Assembly (NCBI RefSeq): GCF_047308265.1
Contig: NZ_JBKQWY010000002.1
Coordinates: 186,001-250,000, forward strand
Length of the DNA: 64,000 bases
Reading direction: 5' to 3'
Source: Maricaulis sp047308265
GTDB taxonomy: Bacteria; Pseudomonadota; Alphaproteobacteria; Caulobacterales; Maricaulaceae
The notes under the pieces are model-generated. The model did not search any database, was not told where the DNA came from, and saw only the letters and a program-made list of their open reading frames with translations. Shown one piece after another: positions 59,742-64,000 of this stretch (positions within the stretch are counted from its first letter, which is position 1; the number at the start of each line of letters is the position of its first letter). Made by a program: the position numbers and the translations under genes.

Positions 59742-60341
59742 ATGTCCCAACTCGCACCGCCAACCCAGGGCCGACCGGGTGTCATTACGATCGCCCGGCA
59801 CGGACAGCCCGATGCGAATCGGGAAGCCCGTCTGGACTGGCGTGGTTATGAAGACTGGTGGGATAATATCTATCAGCCGGCGTCTCTGGTGCCGGGGCAG
59901 GTGCCACCTGCGCGGCTTGTTGACGCAGCGCGTGCCGCGGATCATCTGTTTGCCTCGACCTTGCGTCGGGCTATCGAGACCGCTGAAACGGCGGCTCCGG
60001 ATCGGGCGCTGAGCATCAAGCCCGTTTTCGTCGAGGCCGAACTTCCGCCACCCCCCATGCCGGGAATCTTCATGGCAAAGACCTGGGGCGTGTTCGCCCG
60101 CTGTTCCTGGTGGCTTGGATTTGCACGCGGTCGAGAGAGCCGTGCAGATGCCGAACAGCGTGCAAAAGCCGCTGTCGACCTCCTGATCGAGGCATCGCAA
60201 AGTGGCGATGTGGTTTTGTTCGCTCATGGCTGGTTCAACCGCATGATGCGGCCCCACCTCAAACACGCCGGCTGGCGCTGTGTGCATGACGGGGGCGATA
60301 CGTATTGGTCCTGCCGTCAATATGAATTCCGTCAGGACTGA
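59742..60341 (+). CDS. Histidine phosphatase-family protein
   Basis: The 199-residue protein has the RHG motif in ITIARHGQPDANREARLDWR, with the catalytic His, and a second His in DVVLFAHGWFNRMMRP. ADHLFASTLRRAIETAETA is the usual third block. It resembles phosphoglycerate-mutase-like phosphatases but lacks a clear substrate hint. The ATG at 59742 is chosen over a longer upstream frame that would overlap the HDAC gene. Confidence 0.85.
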   Translation: MSQLAPPTQGRPGVITIARHGQPDANREARLDWRGYEDWWDNIYQPASLVPGQVPPARLVDAARAADHLFASTLRRAIETAETAAPDRALSIKPVFVEAELPPPPMPGIFMAKTWGVFARCSWWLGFARGRESRADAEQRAKAAVDLLIEASQSGDVVLFAHGWFNRMMRPHLKHAGWRCVHDGGDTYWSCRQYEFRQD

Positions 60342-60400
60342 CCAATTGCCCAGCCCGGTGGGCCTGCCTATGCTGGCGCCGACTCTTTGAGGAATACAAC

Positions 60401-60655
60401 ATGTCGACATCTCCTGAACCGATTGACGGGCTGAGTTTCGAACGCGCCCTGGCCGAACTCGAACACATTGTGCGTCAGCTGGAATCCGGGGATGTGGAAC
60501 TTGAGAAATCCATCGCGATCTACGAACGCGGTGCCGCTTTGCGGGCGCACTGTGAAGCCAAGCTCAAAGATGCCGAACTGAAGGTGGAGAGCATTGTGAT
60601 GGGTGCCGATGGCCAGCCGGCAGCTACCCCGTCCGATCTGGGCGATCAGGCCTGA
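60401..60655 (+). CDS. xseB: Exodeoxyribonuclease VII small subunit
   Basis: XseB is the small partner of the XseA nuclease, which degrades single-stranded DNA. The 84-residue protein is mostly one helical pair: SFERALAELEHIVRQLESGD, VELEKSIAIYERGAALRAH and CEAKLKDAELKVESIVM. It lies 59 bp after the phosphatase gene and 13 bp before ispA, the same xseB-ispA-dxs order as in E. coli. Confidence 0.95.
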   Translation: MSTSPEPIDGLSFERALAELEHIVRQLESGDVELEKSIAIYERGAALRAHCEAKLKDAELKVESIVMGADGQPAATPSDLGDQA

Positions 60656-60668
60656 GAGCGGGGCGAAG

Positions 60669-61562
60669 ATGTCGACACAGGATTTCGAGACCCGACTGGA
60701 TGAGGCGGCAGACCGTGTGACCGTGGCGCTGGATGCCCTGTTGCCGCGTGCCGACGGTCCGGAAAGCAAGCTGAACTCGGCCATGCGATATGCGGCCCTG
60801 GGGCCGGGCAAGCGGCTGCGTCCGTTTTTCACGATCGAATGTGGACGCCTGGTCAATGCGGACGAGCGCGGCCTGCTGCGGGTCGGTTCGGCGCTGGAAT
60901 GTATTCATGCCTATTCGCTGATCCATGACGATCTGCCGTGCATGGATGATGATGATATGCGGCGTGGCCGGGCCACAGTGCACAAGGCCTATGACGAAGC
61001 GACGGCCGTGCTCGCCGGTGACGCCCTGCAGTCCAAGGCGTTCGAGATTATCGCTCATTCAGACACGCATCCGCGCGGTGAAATCCGGGCCCGGTTGGTG
61101 GAACGTCTGGCCCGCGCATCGGGCGCGCATGGCATGGTCGGCGGGCAGATGCTGGACATCCTCGCCGAGACCGAGGAGTTCGAACTTTCCGTGATCACAC
61201 GCATGCAACGCATGAAAACGGGGGCCCTGATCGCTTTTGCCGCAGAGGCCGGGTGTGTTCTTTGCGACGTAGAGGATCATATTAGGCGTGCGCTGGATGG
61301 TTTCGCCCATGATTTGGGGCTGGCCTACCAGATCACGGATGATCTGCTCGACGTCGCCGGTTCGGCCGAGGCTGTCGGCAAGGCCGTCGGCAAGGATGCC
61401 GGTCAAGGAAAGGCCACCTTCGTCACCATATTGGGGGTTGAAGGGGCTCGGGACCGCGCCCGCCGATTGGCGGACCAGGCCAAGGACCACCTGGAGATCT
61501 TCGGATCACGCGCCGACGTCCTCAAGGACGCCGTGGATTTTGTACTGGATCGCCGATCCTGA
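60669..61562 (+). CDS. ispA: Farnesyl diphosphate synthase (polyprenyl synthetase)
   Basis: IspA makes farnesyl diphosphate (C15) from dimethylallyl and isopentenyl diphosphates. The 297-residue enzyme has the first Asp-rich motif DDLPCMDDDDMRRG at 87-100, the second DDLLD in AYQITDDLLDVAGSA, and GKRLRPFF before the first. The long first Asp cluster fits type II bacterial FPP synthases. The ATG at 60669 is preceded by GAGCGGGGC. It is co-transcribed with dxs, which supplies its precursors. Confidence 0.94.
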   Translation: MSTQDFETRLDEAADRVTVALDALLPRADGPESKLNSAMRYAALGPGKRLRPFFTIECGRLVNADERGLLRVGSALECIHAYSLIHDDLPCMDDDDMRRGRATVHKAYDEATAVLAGDALQSKAFEIIAHSDTHPRGEIRARLVERLARASGAHGMVGGQMLDILAETEEFELSVITRMQRMKTGALIAFAAEAGCVLCDVEDHIRRALDGFAHDLGLAYQITDDLLDVAGSAEAVGKAVGKDAGQGKATFVTILGVEGARDRARRLADQAKDHLEIFGSRADVLKDAVDFVLDRRS

Positions 61563-61576
61563 AAGGTGAAGGCTAG

Positions 61577-63505
61577 ATGCCGATTGAGACCCCGAATCTG
61601 GACCGTGTCCAGACACCCCAGGACCTGAAAAATCTCAGCATTGAGCAATTGCGCGCCGTCGCAGACGAGCTGCGGGCCGAGACCATCGATACCGCTTCTG
61701 TCACGGGCGGGCATCTGGGATCCGGGCTGGGCGTGGTGGAACTGACAACCGCCATCCATCATGTCTTCGATACACCGCGCGATATCCTGATCTGGGATGT
61801 GGGCCATCAGTGTTACCCGCACAAGATCATTACGGGGCGCCGCGACCGTATTCGCACATTGCGACAGGGCAAGGGCCTGTCCGGTTTCACCAAACGCGCC
61901 GAAAGCGAATATGACCCGTTCGGTGCGGCTCATGCCTCCACCTCCATTTCCGCCGGTCTGGGCTTTGCCGTGGCTCGCGACCTCAAGGAAGAGACAGACC
62001 GCCATGTGATCGCCGTGATCGGTGATGGCTCGATGTCGGCGGGCATGGCCTACGAGGCCATGAATAATGCCGGGCATCTCAAATCACGACTGATTGTCAT
62101 CCTGAATGATAATGACATGTCGATCGCACCTCCCGTGGGGGCGATGAGTCACTATTTCGCGCGACTGGTCTCCAGCCCGGGCTATCGCCACCTGCGCAAG
62201 CTGGGCAAGGGTGTGGCCAAGGCGATCAAGCTGGAAGGCCCGGCCCGCAAGGCCGACGAATACATGCGTGGCATGGTGATGGGCGGAACGCTGTTTGAAG
62301 AAATGGGCTTTCGCTATGTGGGTCCAATCGATGGTCATGATCTCGACCAGCTGGTTCCGGTTCTGGCCAATGTTCGCGATGGTGAGGAAGGACCGGTCCT
62401 CATCCACTGCGTCACCCAGAAGGGCAAGGGATATGCGCCCGCTGAACAGGCGGCCGACAAGTATCACGGCGTGGCCAAGTTTGATGTGGTGACCGGCAAG
62501 CAGCAAAAGTCCAAGGGCGGTCCTCCGGCCTATACCAAGGTGTTTGCCCAGCAATTGATCCGCGAGGCCGAGGCCGATGACCGGGTGTGTGCTGTGACGG
62601 CTGCCATGCCGGGGGGCACCGGCCTTGACCTGTTTGGCCAGGCCTTTCCGGATCGAAGCTTTGATGTGGGCATTGCCGAGCAGCACGCTGTGACCTTTGC
62701 GGCCGGTCTTGCGGCCGATGGTATGAAACCCTATGCGGCGATTTATTCCACCTTCCTGCAGCGCGGGTATGACCAGGTCGTGCACGATGTGGCGATCCAG
62801 AAACTGCCGGTTCGGTTCGCGATCGACCGGGCCGGGCTCGTGGGTGCGGATGGATGTACCCATGCGGGCAGTTTTGATCTCGGATTCCTCGGACAATTGC
62901 CCGGCATGGTCATCATGGCGCCGTCGGACGAGGCCGAACTGGTGAATATGGTCGCCACGGCCAATCAGATTGATGATGCACCATCCGCCTTCCGCTATCC
63001 GCGTGGCGGTGGCGTGGGTGTGGAGATCCCAGATGTCGCCCAGCCCGTGCCGATCGGCAAGGGGCGGATTGTGCGTGAGGGGTCAGCCATAGCCATTCTG
63101 TCGCTGGGGACCCGGCTCCATGAAGCGCTCAAGGCGGCCGACATGCTGGGCGCCCAGGGTCTGTCGACCACCGTGGCTGATGCCCGCTTTGCCAAACCGC
63201 TCGATGAAGATCTGATCCTGCGCCTGGCGCGGGAACACGAAGTCTTGCTGACGGTCGAGGAAGGAGCCGAGGGTGGTTTCGGCGCTTTTGTCCTGCATCG
63301 GCTGGCCGAGCGCGGTGCACTGGATGGCGGCCTGAAAATCAGGACGCTGACCTTGCCGGATGTGTTCCAGGACCAGGATACGCCGTTCAACATGTATGAA
63401 ACGGCGGGCCTCAACGCCCGGCACATTGCGGCCAAGGCGCTGGAATGTCTGGGCCGGGCAGAGGCCGCGGCCCAGATCATCGCGGCTGAGGCCTCAGGGG
63501 GCTAA
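61577..63505 (+). CDS. dxs: 1-deoxy-D-xylulose-5-phosphate synthase
   Basis: Dxs joins pyruvate and glyceraldehyde 3-phosphate, the first step of the methylerythritol phosphate isoprenoid pathway. The 642-residue TPP enzyme has SVTGGHLGSGLGVVELTTAI, WDVGHQCYPHKIITGRRDRI, the TPP motif VIGDGSMSAGMAYEAMNNAG, and FAIDRAGLVGADGCTHAGSF. No frame disruption is seen. It is 14 bp after ispA; flux into farnesyl diphosphate and quinones depends on it. Its stop is 3 bp from the convergent MAPEG gene. Confidence 0.97.
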   Translation: MPIETPNLDRVQTPQDLKNLSIEQLRAVADELRAETIDTASVTGGHLGSGLGVVELTTAIHHVFDTPRDILIWDVGHQCYPHKIITGRRDRIRTLRQGKGLSGFTKRAESEYDPFGAAHASTSISAGLGFAVARDLKEETDRHVIAVIGDGSMSAGMAYEAMNNAGHLKSRLIVILNDNDMSIAPPVGAMSHYFARLVSSPGYRHLRKLGKGVAKAIKLEGPARKADEYMRGMVMGGTLFEEMGFRYVGPIDGHDLDQLVPVLANVRDGEEGPVLIHCVTQKGKGYAPAEQAADKYHGVAKFDVVTGKQQKSKGGPPAYTKVFAQQLIREAEADDRVCAVTAAMPGGTGLDLFGQAFPDRSFDVGIAEQHAVTFAAGLAADGMKPYAAIYSTFLQRGYDQVVHDVAIQKLPVRFAIDRAGLVGADGCTHAGSFDLGFLGQLPGMVIMAPSDEAELVNMVATANQIDDAPSAFRYPRGGGVGVEIPDVAQPVPIGKGRIVREGSAIAILSLGTRLHEALKAADMLGAQGLSTTVADARFAKPLDEDLILRLAREHEVLLTVEEGAEGGFGAFVLHRLAERGALDGGLKIRTLTLPDVFQDQDTPFNMYETAGLNARHIAAKALECLGRAEAAAQIIAAEASGG

Positions 63506-63508
63506 GGA

Positions 63509-63925
63509 TCACACCACGCCCAGAATGCGCAGGGCGAGGGCGAGCTGGGCCAAAAATCCGATAAAGAACGCGATCGTGCGCAGGAGCGGTATGCCCAGCG
63601 CGTAGATCACGGCATGGGCGATGCGGGCACCCAGATAAGCCGTGACGGCGAAATGGGTCAGCGCATTGCCCAGGCCTAGAAGGCTGACCGTGATCGCCAG
63701 TGGGGCAAACACCACCAGGTTTTCAACGGCATTGCGGTGCGCGTGAGCGAGGCGATGCGCCCAGGCATGGCGTGGGGCGATGTCGGGCTCAGGATTTTTC
63801 AACGCCTTCCACCATCCCATTTCGACAAGGCGATTGAGGATGATGGGAATCCAGATCAGGGCGGTGAACAGCGTCACCGCGGTGAGGGCGAACAGTTCGG
63901 GGGTCAGGTCCAGGGGGAGGGTCAT
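63509..63925 (-). CDS. MAPEG-family membrane protein
   Basis: The 138-residue protein has four hydrophobic segments and the MAPEG pattern: AHAHRNAVENLVVFAPLAIT, AYLGARIAHAVIYALGIPLL and LRTIAFFIGFLAQLALA. Members include microsomal glutathione transferases and eicosanoid enzymes; in bacteria the role is usually unknown. It lies 8 bp after the end of another membrane protein and converges on dxs. Confidence 0.88.
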   Translation of the reverse strand: MTLPLDLTPELFALTAVTLFTALIWIPIILNRLVEMGWWKALKNPEPDIAPRHAWAHRLAHAHRNAVENLVVFAPLAITVSLLGLGNALTHFAVTAYLGARIAHAVIYALGIPLLRTIAFFIGFLAQLALALRILGVV

Positions 63926-63933
63926 CGGGTCTC

Positions 63934-64000
63934 CTAGGTGGGAATGAGGGGTTTGCGGGCCAGAAAAACACCCAGCGCCATCAGGGCGAGGCCCAGGGCG
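63934..64000 (-). CDS. C-terminal end of a further membrane protein (partial)
   Basis: The last 21 residues read ALGLALMALGVFLARKPLIP then T before a TAG. This is a hydrophobic helix with a short basic tail, as in polytopic membrane proteins. Only the end is inside the window and no family can be named. It precedes the MAPEG gene by 8 bp, so the two are probably co-transcribed. Confidence 0.6.
   Translation of the reverse strand, partial: ALGLALMALGVFLARKPLIPT

Noticed and set aside
1..64000. tRNA, rRNA, CRISPR, insertion sequences, integrases or prophage genes
   Set aside because: None recognised: no TPsiC-like arms with matching acceptor stems, no regular spacer arrays, no transposase or integrase motifs, and the genes are continuous core functions.

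Overview
The window reads as a gene-dense, GC-rich stretch of an alphaproteobacterial chromosome. The most likely source is the Caulobacterales/Maricaulales-Hyphomonadaceae side of the class. This is inference from the gene set: a NadQ-type NAD regulator with nadABC, an alphaproteobacterial TIGR02301-type protein, lgt-midA, ubiK-ybjN-proC, a heptosyltransferase-like GT9 beside pyrC, an HDAC-xseB-ispA-dxs run and a CaulobacterTBDR-like receptor. There are about 75 protein genes, most of them intact and tightly packed, with many ATGA or TGATG overlaps. I see no rRNA, tRNA, CRISPR array, prophage, transposase or integrase. This is core genome rather than a mobile island.

Layout. 1-10.0 kb: prs (partial), midA and lgt leftward; ubiK, ybjN and proC rightward; an EnvZ/OmpR-type pair, pgsA and uvrC leftward; then a pteridine-reductase-like SDR with folB rightward. 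10-20.3 kb: an acidic anchored protein, DUF4197, a Ca/Na antiporter preceded by a 26-codon ORF, a Nudix enzyme, a large sensor kinase with an Rcp1-like receiver, a duplicated-repeat membrane protein, an esterase, a phosphoribosyltransferase and small unknowns. 20.3-26.7 kb: the nadA-nadB-nadC operon with three palindromic operators in front of nadA, then an HD-nadQ-rluA operon encoding the likely repressor. 26.9-31.7 kb: a nitroreductase/EamA transporter operon divergent from a MarR regulator with two matching palindromes, then a lipoprotein and a ketoacyl synthase III.

31.8-46.4 kb: amt, a second paralogous ketoacyl synthase III, a TonB-dependent receptor, tag-ygfZ leftward, a GT9 transferase-pyrC-HAD operon, and a four-gene MacAB-like export operon. 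46.5-53.9 kb (leftward): a TIGR02301-type protein, Nudix, VOC, bdhA, yaaA, an FAD-linked hydroxyacid dehydrogenase, sua5/tsaC and a YceI-cytochrome b561-YceI cluster. 54-64 kb: a DmdC-type acyl-CoA dehydrogenase, DUF4870, ybjQ-lepB, an HSDL2-like SDR, an HDAC-family deacetylase, a histidine phosphatase, xseB-ispA-dxs, a MAPEG protein and the tail of one more membrane protein.

Best leads: (1) a readable NAD regulon, with three TGCTC-N5-GAGCA sites before nadA and a degenerate-Nudix regulator gene 1.3 kb away; (2) two perfectly spaced MarR palindromes; (3) a folate/pterin operon whose SDR carries the PTR1-type Asp-Tyr-Lys signature; (4) two co-registered KAS III paralogues flanking amt; (5) a dihydroorotase with Gln in place of the first metal-binding His. 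I did not find a convincing wholly new multi-gene system. All family calls come from reading motifs; no database search was run.
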